NCBI GenBank assembly: GCA_004802705.1
Contig: SGPL01000461.1
Location: 1-26,276, forward strand
Reading direction: 5' to 3'
Source of the DNA: Bondarzewia mesenterica
Lineage: Eukaryota > Basidiomycota > Agaricomycetes > Russulales > Bondarzewiaceae
DNA length: 26,276 nt
The position numbers and the translations under genes are program-made. Positions within the stretch are counted from its first letter, which is position 1. Each line of letters opens with the position of its first letter. Under the pieces are notes generated by a model, which saw only the letters and a list, made by a program, of their open reading frames with translations, searched no databases and was not told where the DNA came from. Shown here in pieces: positions 1 to 9,932 of this stretch.

Positions 1-44
1 TTTCATTTTAAGCTTGAGTTTACTTTCAATACAATATTTGTAAT

Positions 45-117
45 GGTTCAGTGGTCTAATGGTTATGATTTCTGTCTCACAAGTTTGAGGTTCCCGGTTC
101 GATCCCGGGCTGAACCA
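45..117 (+). tRNA. tRNA-Val-like gene (anticodon CAC), weak anticodon stem
   Basis: A 73 nt cloverleaf can be drawn. The acceptor stem is GGTTCAG (45-51) pairing perfectly with CTGAACC (110-116), with discriminator A117. The T arm is CCCGG/CCGGG (93-97/105-109) around TTCGATC. A-box-like and B-box-like (GGTTCGATCCC) promoter sequences lie inside. By standard numbering the anticodon loop is CTCACAA (76-82), giving anticodon CAC at 78-80 for valine; A73 also fits valine. The oddity is the anticodon stem: TCTGT (71-75) faces GTTTG (83-87), which leaves two mismatches and only G-U pairs. The rest of the molecule and the T-run terminator are intact. It could be a tolerated variant, a degenerate tRNA or a sequence error. 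Confidence 0.78.
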
Positions 118-119
118 CA

Positions 120-128
120 TTTTTTTTT
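120..128 (+). terminator. RNA polymerase III T-run terminator
   Basis: Nine consecutive T residues begin three bases after the tRNA 3' end, the usual Pol III stop. This supports the tRNA-like sequence being a transcription unit. Confidence 0.75.
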
Positions 129-1029
129 AACTCTGTCATCCTAAGCACATAACGACCATTCCGAATTTCGTATTCCAGCTATCATCATAGATATTGCATA
201 GATATGCTCAAAAGTCGCCGAAAGGTACATTGAACACTGGGCGAGGATTAATCTCAATTTCAGCAGCCTGGCACAGAGCAAACGAAACTACTGCGCATGA
301 GCAAATGCCATATATCGATGTGGACTGCGTTGGCAAGCCTGACATGAAAAAAAAATCGTGTGTACTTCGGGATGAGCCATCGATGAGGTCTTGTGAAAAA
401 ATGCGGCCTTCGGATCGTCGCCATGATCGTGTGTTGCGTTATTTTCCCCCTCAACGAAGACACTCACCTCCAGAATGATATTAGCCTGTCCTCAAGTTGA
501 ATACGATCCATCCGATGGATTGGCACAATGAAATTTCAACTGCAGGAAACGTAATCAGATGAACGTAGTGGCAGCAGGTGAGAGCTGGTACTGTATTTTC
601 ATCGATGACGACGGGGCGGTAAAAGGAATTGATATGCCAACTCGGATACTTACATACTTACGTCCCTCGTCACTTTCGCCCATTGGTGGGCGGAAGAGCA
701 GGCTGTTCACATTGAGCAACCTGCGAAATCCAAACGGATGTCGTTGGAAGGTTGAGTCGAAACTTGAAGAATGAGAGGGCCGCCTGAACTCGACGGGTCC
801 TGATCATTCGTCGTGTTATGACGCTCGCACTGCTGTTAGATTTGCTTCATAAACACTTGACGCCGCTGCCATTGGGTACTTACTTCAATTGATGGGCCGC
901 GGACGAGTTGCCAGTGGTCCAGAACACTCTAGAAAATTTTGAGTACGTGGAGACTGGCAGGGTATTGAGAACCTGAATAAGGTCGCCATCGAAGCCAGCA
1001 CAGATGATCCCATGCAGTTGTCTGGCTTC
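129..1029. other. No confident gene (129-1029)
   Basis: No open frame here looks like a recognisable protein. On the minus strand there are good splice donors (GTAAGT twice near 650-662 and once near 878-886), with short open stretches beside them. A degraded or very short-exon minus-strand gene is therefore possible, but no consistent multi-exon frame with a recognisable product could be built. Confidence 0.4.
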
Positions 1030-1768
1030 TTGATTCTAGTTCAAGCACGCCTCATCGCAATACTCATGATGGCAATTTCTCTTCCCCATCCACTCTCGCC
1101 GCCCTCCAGTGTCACTTCAGGTCGCTTCTGCTACCGAAGTCGATCTGCTCCCCATTCTTCTCGTAGCCCGGGTGAGAGCATGCCTACCGCTTCATCGTCA
1201 TTTTCCGTCCGCGCGATCTCGCCTTCCTTTTGCGAGCCGTGGTAGCTGGCTGGGCGATAAGGCCTCCCGTCGACTTCTTTACAAAGTCGGGGGAGTGTGC
1301 TCCAGCGGGGACTCCATCGTAGGCGCGCTCCTCTGATGTCACGTTGTTAGTGGCGAGATCTTGTACCTGTGTCTGCTGCCGAGCATGGCCATGCTCTCCA
1401 TCCCACAGTGGATCTCCTCGGCTGTCAATGATTGACATCGCCGACGTCCAAGTTGTCGCGGACAACGAGTCCACGTCGTACCCAAACCCACCGATGTTGA
1501 CTGGGACTCGAACTCCCCCACTCTGGTCTGTACACGCAGCTATATGTCTGGTGTTAGGGCTGCCCTCCATAGATGGGATGCGAGAGACATACGCACGTCC
1601 CGCGTCATGGGAAAAGATGGAATGGAGTGTGGTGTGCCGTTGTACCCTGATCCTCACATGATATTGGAGATGGACATTGGGGGTCGCGAGGCTGCCGCTG
1701 GAGGCTCTGCGAAGCGCGCAGCAAATTCGGGGTTGTGGCTGCATGAACAGAACTAACTTAAGAGACAA
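1030..1768 (-). pseudogene. C2H2 zinc-finger pseudogene, relative of the gene at 2445-3777
   Basis: From about 1421 down to 1030 the minus strand aligns with the last exon of the neighbouring zinc-finger gene. Shared blocks include a TTGACAG acceptor, RQQTQVQDLATNN (neighbour RTQQQTEVNDLHHNN), TSEERA (TSEAGD), DFVKKS (DFVKES), and a finger segment with EQIDF and SDLK-HWRAARV (neighbour RQIDF, SDLKRHWRTAKV). The copy is broken. TAG at 1184-1186 stands where the neighbour has Trp, TGA at 1112-1114 where it has Arg, and the second finger Cys reads Tyr. The second finger survives only in a shifted frame with lost spacing. Upstream of 1421 the frame stays open to 1768 but I see no clear similarity there. 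The retained acceptor suggests a genomic rather than a retro-copied duplicate. Confidence 0.72.
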
Positions 1769-2444
1769 TCGCGGAGCTTGAAAGGGTCAATATTGTCAAC
1801 TGTCCATTGAACGTCGTCGCGCTCACTGTATGATGACTTTGTATTAGTGGTTAAGTGGTGTTATCTGTCCTGGATTCATTTTTGACGAAGTTTGCATGAG
1901 GATGGGTCCGTCGTCGCCAGAGTTGCAGTACCCCACTCGAGTTATGCATCGTGACATAAGCTGGATTGGATCGCCATCTGATCTCTGACGCTGGCAAGGA
2001 TTTTCTCTCTGTTTCCGCTATCCAACAACCTCCTGAGATTTCTTGTCCCAAAACTCTCGTAGTATCTCATTGGTTCAATCAGTAAACACATGAAGCTTCC
2101 ACTTCTCGTATCACACCGAGTGCAAGAGTAGCCAGCTGCAATACCACCGGCATATCAAAGGACGATCAGCTGGTAGGGCTCAAGGGTAATGATGTACGGT
2201 CACCGTTTAGACAGCGTGAGTTATATCTATCTTCGTTACATTGTTCGAGTCTTAAACAAAAGAGCCGGGAGATTAATAGGAGAGAAGCGACATCAGATAA
2301 CAGTGAAGATGCTAAGATTGGCGGCAAGGAAACAATCAGAGACAGTAATAGAGAAATGAGACAAAGTAGGTGTAGCATGGTGCGTGATTTTGCGATATAC
2401 GGCTTTACCTGGGGACGCACCAATCCCCTCCACACGGAAAACAG
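1769..2444. other. Intergenic, no gene seen (1769-2444)
   Basis: This stretch lies between the zinc-finger pseudogene and the stop codon of the intact zinc-finger gene, both on the minus strand. It would hold the 3' UTR of the intact gene and any promoter of the decayed copy. A hydrophobic minus-strand frame near 2166-2435 looks like chance translation of T-rich UTR sequence. Confidence 0.4.
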
Positions 2445-3777
2445 TTATTTCGCTGCTCTCCGCACTCTGCCCTTCTGTCCCACGACCCCTCCGTTACGCC
2501 GACCGACTTGGACTATCACGCTTCGCTCGTGGAGCTTGACGTGTTGCTTGTAAGTCTCTAGGCGAGTAAGCTTCGCCGAGCAGCCCGGAAAATGGCATTC
2601 ATAGGCTGGGTCTGGGACGTGTACTTTCGCCGTCCTCCAGTGCCGTTTGAGATCGCTCATCCGGTTGAAGTCTATTTGCCGCCCATCCTTGTCCTCGCAG
2701 GCTGGGTGGAAGCATATCCACCTCTGCGTTGTAGCCTTCGGTCGGCCCGATCTCAGCTTCGTCTTGCGCACCTTGCGGAGTGGCTGAGCATGACGACCTC
2801 CGTCCGACTCTTTTACAAAGTCGGCGGACTGCAGACCCGCGACGGATCCGCCGCGGTCGCCGGCCTCTGATGTGGAATTGTTATGATGGAGGTCATTAAC
2901 CTCAGTCTGTTGTTGAGTGCGGGAAGTGGTGCTGGAACCAGGGTCATACCCGACCTCTTGATCTCCAGTCCACGATGGAATCCCTTCGCTGTCAAACGTC
3001 GATGCTGTCAGACTCCTCGTTGTTGTGCATGACGAGTTGATATCTTACCACGATCCACCTCTTCTTGTTCGAGCAGGATTTTCTCCCTTCCAATAATATG
3101 TGCCCGCACCCTGAACAGGGTGCACGATCGCCTCCGGCGTCGGGGCAGTCGCCCACTGATGGGAGGCAACGGGTGGCCATAGGGAAAGCGCTGGGGAAAA
3201 GTACGGAGGGGAGTGCGTAGGGGAGTTGTACCCTGAGTGCTGGGTGGGTGATGGCAGCGATAAAGAGGCGGTGTCGGAGGGAAGTTCGGAGTCTGCGGCG
3301 AAGATAGCTGAGAAGGGGCTGCCAGCTGATACAGACGACGCTGTGAATACATTAGCATACAATGACCGGTTAGCGTTAGGTTGGCACATACCATATGTGG
3401 TCGTTTGGGGGTAGATGATGGATTCTTGGGTTGAGTGAACGGCCAACCCAGAATCGTTTCTCTGGTCTGGATAAAATGGCTGGTGCAGACGATACGCTGT
3501 GAACCCAGCATTGTTCTGTCAAGCCAGGTGAGTGGCATCGCCATCGCTCGTGCAAAAATCATGTACTCACAGCCACCGAATATCCCAGAGCCTCGTTATC
3601 GCGACCGGGTGCTTCATGACCGAACATTGTGGCATAATCAATGGTAGGCAGGTCAAAGTCCTCCACTATAAGCGGACCGCCATTCAGGACACTATCAACT
3701 AAGTCTTCCAAGTCTTTCGGCAATGCAGATTGGTAGGACGACGCGGGCACACGATCGGCTGGCTCGTAATGCAGCAT
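2445..3777 (-). CDS. C2H2 zinc-finger protein, likely transcription factor
   Basis: Four exons give a consistent 388-residue protein: 3777-3571, 3515-3392, 3340-3049 and 2988-2445. The introns are 55, 51 and 60 nt; the second has a perfect CTAAC branch and the third a CTGAC branch. The start is the first ATG of exon 1. The N-terminal two thirds is Ser/Pro/Thr-rich and has no recognised domain. Near the C-terminus are two C2H2 fingers: C300-x4-C305 with H324 and H331, then C339-x4-C344 with H357-x3-H361, followed by a basic tail. Paired fingers with CX4C knuckles are common in fungal DNA-binding regulators, so a nuclear transcription factor is likely; targets are unknown. A decayed relative lies directly downstream. 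Confidence 0.77.
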
Positions 3778-3866
3778 AGTTCAGTGTAGCACAAGGAAAA
3801 GCTGCAAGGGAGTGGATGATGTTGGTAAGCTGTTGTCGTCTGGATGTTTGAGGGGGATGTGGGTCC

Positions 3867-3873
3867 TTATATA
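3867..3873 (-). promoter_or_regulatory. TATA-like element of the zinc-finger gene
   Basis: TATATAA on the minus strand lies about 90 nt upstream of the ATG at 3777, a plausible core promoter position. Confidence 0.4.
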
Positions 3874-3879
3874 TGTTTA

Positions 3880-5296
3880 TGTTGAGACTTTATAACTTGG
3901 AATTCTCATCGGTTACGGACCTGAACACTTCACGGAATGCCAGTGGCATAAGCGATTTTTTGGGGCCTTATTCTCTTGTCATGCTGCCGAGGCGGTGTTC
4001 ACTGTTTGTCGCCATTCACGGCGCCATCGGAAACAAACAATTATTTCAAATTCGTCTTGTATCTCTTCGCGGCTTCTTTAGTACGTATGATCACATCTAA
4101 TGGTGGCGCAGCATAATGGCTCATGGCTTATTACGCTTATCGGTTTTCGGCTGACACTACTAAGTACAGCATTCTCCCTATCCGAACACCGGGGCCTTCA
4201 TCTAGTCGCCATTGGCAGGAATATATCCATGCCGAAAAGACTCGGACCAATAGTTCTCCATGTCTTGGTTTGGCCTCAAGTTGTTCGTCACTATCTCAGT
4301 GTTTGACTCTGGTCTCTGAATAATGACGGACCAACGCTTACAGCGTATCAGTTCAGTGGTTTATCGATTTTAATTGCTTGTTCATGGGAGATAGGCATCG
4401 GTCTTCTTCGCTTAATTATTGGCAAGTTGTATCCTTCCCAACACGAGGGACAAGCAATTTTGTTGGCGACGACCTTACTGCATTCGGGGTCATGTTTGTC
4501 TTTCCATTTTCAATCTTTATTCCATATATTGTACTCTGTGGTTGGGCGGGCTCCCACTGGCGCGGGCCGACTTCTTGCGTCCGATTGGCTGCCAGTCTTC
4601 TTGTCAGTTGTCACCGAATTGCTCGCCTTCGCGTTCGCTGGCACATTTCGTCTGTGTTGAGTCCGCCGGTACTACCCACCACCACTCATATCGCGATCCT
4701 GTCATCCCTCGTAACGTTCGTTAACGTTATTTTAGACCTCGTCATCCTCGTTACTGATTGTCATTATTAATATCTACATCATCTTCACTCATCTGCATGG
4801 CAAACCGCCCTTGTCGTTGAATAGCATCTAAACGGCGGCTCAACTGGGCATATGTATCATTTTCAATTGTGACCCTCGTATGGGGTGAACTATCGCGAAA
4901 TTGTCCGTAAGTCCTACTTACGATGATGGCCGTGGTCGCCGAATGCGTCCCGAAAAAACGAGGCCGACCAATCGACGTAGGGCCAAGATAAAGTACCAGA
5001 AACGGGAAGAGCGTGCTGTTTTGACTTCGTGTAGGCTTTGAACCCCCCAGGCAACCCCTAGGCCTTTCATGGTGTATCTCGCGTATCTGTACATCCTTCG
5101 GCTCTAGAAAAAATTGCAGTGGCTTCTCCGATCGGAACTGGCAGCGATGGCATCCTAAATTTGATTCTGCCAGTGTCACCAGCGCATAGTAGCCGACGGC
5201 TCACCTCTTCCACGATGCACCTGAGCGGCTGAGACTCTGAGAAAATGTGTAAGTAATCCAGGATATGGGCGCATGCACACAAAAGGGGATATTTCT
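3880..5296. other. No confident gene (3880-5296)
   Basis: Apart from the zinc-finger promoter at its left edge, this stretch has only short open frames without recognisable domains or good codon patterns. Minus 4751-5179 is open for 142 codons and ends in an acidic stretch (SEDDVDINNDNQ). It could be the last exon of an unrecognised gene or a remnant of one, but no upstream exon or homology supports it. Confidence 0.35.
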
Positions 5297-5775
5297 ATGG
5301 CCAGCGGACCAGAAGCATCCAATCAACAGCATGCATTTTACGCAACGTGGTCAAGTCGACAGGCCGGGAAGCCATTCTTCCGGGCGTCTTATACGAATTT
5401 GTGAAAGAAAACATTAAAAAATAAAACGAGGATCTACCAATGTCACCAGTGAATGGATGGATAAACAGGCACTCACCTCAGCGTTCAATCACTCAGCCTC
5501 CATCCCCCACCTTCAACCCTCCACCGCCTACTCAAACTCAACAGTATTGCATACCTGATACGCGTTCGACTCCTCCTGCGAACACGCCTCCGTCGTAAGT
5601 TTACACTGTACTTGCGAGCCGTGGTCATACAACTGATATCTGTCCTTCGCAGATTTCGCCCTGGGTGTGGGACTTTGACCAGTCCTCTCACCGTAAAACG
5701 CAGCGTGAAATTCCGCCCGAGAAAAAATCAGGGTTTTCAACCCTGACTGACACGCTGGATCAAGAGAGTGTGTAG
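5297..5775 (+). CDS. Possible small multi-exon protein of unknown function
   Basis: I do not recognise this protein. One splice path joins 5297-5400, 5450-5543 and 5653-5775 in phase and gives 106 residues starting MASGPEASNQQ and ending TDTLDQESV. The last acceptor (TTCGCAG at 5646-5652) is good, with CTGAT upstream; the donors GTGAAA and GTATTG are weak. A competing path starts at ATG 5440, uses the strong donor GTAAGT at 5595 and reads the same bases in another frame (a P/T/Q-rich stretch). Coding-looking frames continue to about 6290, so the gene may be longer. An N at 6049 and lack of homology limit the call. Confidence 0.3.
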
Positions 5776-7392
5776 GCCACCGTCACGTCTGACCCCACCG
5801 CTGCCGAACCTCCGCAGAACATCGCCGCACGCACTCTCGCGACCGCCACTCGACCTCTCGCATCCCCAGCCAAGCACTTGCAGCCCCAGCATCTCATTGA
5901 ACACTCACATTGTTGGTCACCATACCAGGCTTCTCAAACCCAGCACGCGCTCTCACTACCTCCTTCCCTGCTCTGACTACTTACGCAACCAACCGACTCC
6001 AACGATCTTGCACCTACCTTCACGCCACCGTACCCAACTCTATCGCCTNGCTCCCTTTTAAATCATCACCACACTTTTCAAGGCCGCCTCCACTTCCAAT
6101 TCCATACACAACGGCCTCATCCTCAGTCGGCCGAGGAAAAAAACTGGCGGTATTCGCTGTAGTGGTCAAGAACAGGGGTCCACTAAGACGACAACCATGA
6201 TGACAACCGATATCTCCCCCTGCCCAGAAGCATGTCACCGTCGATCAATGGGGAACATTAAGCGGGGCCTGCACACCGTACAGCAGACGGTAAGCCAAGC
6301 CCTCTCCAAACACAGATCAACATCATGGGGGGACATCTTCGCTGGAGTTGTCCGCGAAGCTGCACCAGCCCCGAGACTGTCGCACTGCACGTTGAGGGGC
6401 TCAGAGCTCTGCAATCGCGCTGTGTACGGTGCAAACAGCAGGATCATGGGTAATGTGGGCGGCACAGGAGCAGAGCGACGGTGGTGTCGGTGGGGATGCA
6501 GATAACTGCGGCAGGCTTGCCCGCTTTTGAGCGTGGACGGTACGCACCTAGGTCCTATCTCTTTTATCTCCCTTCTGCCTCTGACACAGAAATTGACCTT
6601 CCTTCCCAGAGTCGTTCTCGACGCATTGTACTCCGCCATCGACCGTCGCCTCTCGCCTCACGGCGTAAACGCCATCTTCTTGCAATTGTCTTCCTGTATA
6701 TGGATTTCATCTCTCACCTTATCCTATTGTACATTGTAATGCCATCATTGATGCTCCAGTACCACGTACCGGTGTTATTGTCAACGCAAGCTGCGTCGTC
6801 GCTGCGAGTTTCCTTATGGTCTCAGGAATTTCAAATTGCGAGGAAGGTTACAATAAGCTGTCCTTAGCAGTACTCAACGAATATGCGTTAAGTAAATCCG
6901 ATGAATGCCGCCACGAAAGAGTCCAGAGAGTATCATGCACATAGATTCATAGATTTAGAGGAAGGCGAGATGCGAGCCTTTGCCTTCGCGAGTCGTTGCG
7001 AACCGCCACATTTGTACACGCATGATTGGTCCAATTGCGGGCCGGCCGCCAGCGTTAGGCTCGGCTGGAGATCTCATGCTTACTGGGTAGACTCTGGTAG
7101 ACTACTGCAAGACTACAGTACTTACATAGATGCTAACGACTTCCAATCCCAAGCTGCCTCAAGTGTCCAAGGTGCTACTCACAACATCGATCATATGTTG
7201 TATCAAACTGGCAGTCAATGCCCTTCCTTGTTCACGTTTCGAGTGTAGTAGCACTCGGTTCAAATTCATGCACACGGGCGGCATGAAGAACTCGACCTCT
7301 TCGCAACGTAGACTGGAATTACAACCTCGGGAGTCTCGCCTTCGCCTCATATGCATTTGTACATACCATCCATAATTAGGAGCCGCACATGA
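5776..7392. other. No confident gene (5776-7392)
   Basis: The first 500 bases hold C-rich open frames in three phases and intron-like segments (for example a GTGTGT donor at 5768 and CCGCAG acceptor at 5817 with CTGAC between). These might belong to the uncertain gene at 5297. From about 6500 to 7392 I see only short frames with no domain signal. The right end would be the 3' flank of the minus-strand Cdc27 gene. Confidence 0.35.
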
Positions 7393-9503
7393 TCACTTTT
7401 TTGTCTTGCCGAAGAAACTCATCAAGTTCTGTTGATCCCCAGCCTTGGGCCGCCCCTTGGCTTTGGTCTTGCCAGAACCCTCAGACTCGACTGGGTCCTT
7501 CGTTCGACTTTTAGCGCTGACCTTTTCTGCAGGAGGATCGTCCCCGCCCTTCTTCCCCGAAGTAGACTTTCTCTTGGCCTTGGCCTTAGGAGGTGCCTCA
7601 GGCTCAGGCTCTTCTTCGTCGACGGACTCGTACGACGAGTAGTCTTCGGTCACTGTTGTGCAGTCAGCATTGAAGTTGTGATGTTTTGTCAAAAAAGGAA
7701 CGGGGCTAGTCTCACCCATGTAGCCCTTCTCATCGACGGTCTGTCGGCTCTTGATAACGTGCTTCTTCTTTAATCCGTTCTTTCCTACCGGGATGACCTT
7801 CTTCTCTTTCTTTTTCCGGGTCTTGGGTTGAGGTGGGTACTCAAGGTCATCTGGAGGGGTCTCAGTCTCCATTTCCACGTCTTCGTCTTGTTCTTCTTTG
7901 CATGCAGAAGCGGATCGAGAGGCTTTGATGACTTGATCTAGTGGGATTTTTATAGTTAGTATCCATAGCATGTCGCAATAGAGGAACTGTTTAGACCATC
8001 GCCAATATCCATCATGGCATTCAACTCGTCGTTCATAGGAGATTTCGAGGCTTTGGATTTCCCAGTCGACTTGCTCCGAGCAGGTTTCGGTTCTTCGTCC
8101 GACTCATCCGACATCACGACACGGCGTTTCACTCGAGTATCGCTTTTCACTCTGGAAGACTCCGCTGATGGTGGTTTGGGCACTTTGACGGGGACTGGGG
8201 GCAGCGATTTTTCATCTTCCGAATCCGATAGTTCAACGGCCGACTTCCGTTTTAGACCACGCTGGGGACGAACAGCTCGTTATGTACTGCCACTCGTTGA
8301 CAGGATTGATAGGAGACTGACCTTAGGCTCAGGCTTTCCCTTCTTGACAGTTGATTCTTCACCCGCCTTCTTGACAGCGGACATCTCCTCTTGGCCGCTC
8401 TTCTTGCCGTCCTTGGATATAGATTCCTTTTTCGAATCCTTTGGCTGAGCCTTGGCCCAATCAGTTTTGCCGATCGGTTTGGCTTTCGGTTTGGCTTTCG
8501 GTTTGGCGACCTCCTTGGCCTCTTGCTTGGTTTGTTTTTCCGCCTCTTCCGTTTTTGACACTTTCGCAGACGAAGCACTCTTGGTGAGGCTGGGCTCTTT
8601 TGTCTTGAGAGACGATGTGGCCTTTGGAAGATCGGGAGTGATCATCTTCGCTTTCGACGAAGATGCCACAGCAGATGCCACGCCCTTTCCTTTAGCGTTG
8701 GTCTTCGTCTTCAACTAAAGATTGAACTGTCATTTGAATGATTACAAACGCGGGGGATATGGGAAAAGTATACCTGCACATGTTCGCCGATAATTCTGCC
8801 AACGCGTAATGCAAGTTCGGGGCCTTGCTTCGTCTCTGTCTCGCGAAGACCGGGTGCAGTCCCACAGAGCAAATCCGCTTCCTAGGAATAGTCAGTGAGG
8901 CTAGTCTGCATGACCTAGGCCGACAAGACGTACTCGTATGGGTGATGGAGAAAGACTATAGACGTGTATGGAGAATATGCGCGAGAAACGGCCCTTCGCG
9001 TCTTGGAAGATAAAAGCCGTCAGCTCGCACCGGTGTTCGGGATGAGTAAACGTACGGACTTTCGAGGTCATCTTCCGAAACCAGCAAAATCGTTGTCTCT
9101 ATCGCGTCTTCTCCATCGTCTGTCCCTTCCTCATCAACATCCATCTCGTCATCTTGCGCACGACGGGAAAATGATGACCGTTCCTCTCCACTAATCAGAT
9201 AGGTTGCATACGAAGTTTCCGAGGCATCTTTTGATGCGAAGTGATAAGATGCGAGTTCACTATGACCAAAACACCACTATGTCAAGCGTCACACCGTCGT
9301 AGGGATTATGAGATGTATCCGTACTTTTTCGCTTCGTTGACATGAATACCCAGTTCGCGGCTGAGTGAACGGAATGTTATCTGTGGATTGTATGAAATAA
9401 CGTCATCTATGGCGCGTCGTTGAAGGTCGTTATTATCACTCACGATATTCTTGGAGACCACAAGCTGCTTTGTGAGATAGTCTATCACTTTCTGTGACGA
9501 CAT
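7393..9503 (-). CDS. cdc27: DNA polymerase delta subunit Cdc27/POLD3/Pol32
   Basis: Nine exons (9503-9444, 9380-9325, 9259-9060, 9001-8934, 8881-8774, 8714-8322, 8261-7997, 7937-7716, 7652-7393) total 1632 nt, or 543 residues, all in phase. This family is the non-catalytic third subunit of DNA polymerase delta, linking the catalytic core to PCNA in replication and break-induced repair. Family signs are the N-terminal winged-helix segment (ITFRSLSRELGIHVNEAK, like the LGVHVNQAK part of animal POLD3), an IHVYS motif, a long Lys/Ala/Pro-rich acidic-basic linker, LKKKHVIKSRQTVDEKGYMV before VTEDYSSYESVDEEE, and a C-terminal PIP box Q531-x2-L534-x2-F537-F538. Donors GTCCGT (9059) and GTCTAA (7996) are unusual, but only they keep phase and conserved residues. 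It is longer than the human protein because of the linker. Confidence 0.93.
8476..8508 (-). repeat. 12-nt tandem repeat coding KPKA units
   Basis: The unit ggtttggctttc occurs twice, followed by a 9-base partial third copy. On the minus strand it encodes Lys-Pro-Lys-Ala repeats in the disordered linker of the Cdc27 homologue. A run like this may vary in length between strains. Confidence 0.7.
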
Positions 9504-9932
9504 TTATGAAGATAAATGTTCGACACTGGCAGGAGAATATGATCTGACAAAGATGCCGAAAAGTGACGGAATGCGATGTATAGGTGTAAGTTGTGGTTGA
9601 GCGCAAGCTGTGATTGCAGCCCGTGACGCGCTCACGGTGTGCTAAACGCGTTGGTGGCTGAAAATAAGCCTGAGCCGACGACTCGGAGCATACTCTCAAC
9701 ACCCAATTGACTCAGCTCGAGGGTATAAGTGAGTATGCAAAGACTGATTCAGAAGTTCCTAGGAGCCTTTCATATGAGCGCCACCTGTTTTCCTTTGCCT
9801 CACGTATCAGGCCCAGAATTCATCCAGGCAGTATTTGTAGTACCGGTACCTTTGTAGAAGTTAGAGAGTGAACTGAAGGAACAAGCGCGAAAGTGAAACG
9901 CCTGAGGCCGCGTCACAACATCTGTGGCAGAT
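9504..9932. other. Promoter region of cdc27 and 3' flank of the PrpF gene
   Basis: About 430 bases between two minus-strand genes, with no open frame of note. Besides the ACGCGT site at 9646-9651 I see no clear TATA box. Confidence 0.4.
9646..9651. promoter_or_regulatory. MCB-like ACGCGT site upstream of cdc27
   Basis: ACGCGT inside the palindrome AACGCGTT lies about 145 nt upstream of the cdc27 start. This hexamer is the MluI cell-cycle box bound by MBF in yeasts, which drives many G1/S replication genes. ACGCGT occurs about eight times in this window, including inside exons, so position is the only support. Confidence 0.3.

Noticed and set aside
1490..1525. A tRNA T-arm/B-box-like sequence on the minus strand (AGTTCGAGTCC)
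   Set aside because: No matching acceptor stem, D arm or terminator could be found around it.
2166..2435. A minus-strand frame with a hydrophobic, membrane-like stretch
   Set aside because: It sits just beyond the zinc-finger stop codon in T-rich sequence; poly-Leu-like runs are expected from such UTR sequence and no start or splice context supports it.
4378..4770. Overlapping plus-strand frames with hydrophobic segments
   Set aside because: Several frames of the same region are open at once, none has a domain, and no splice pattern favours one.
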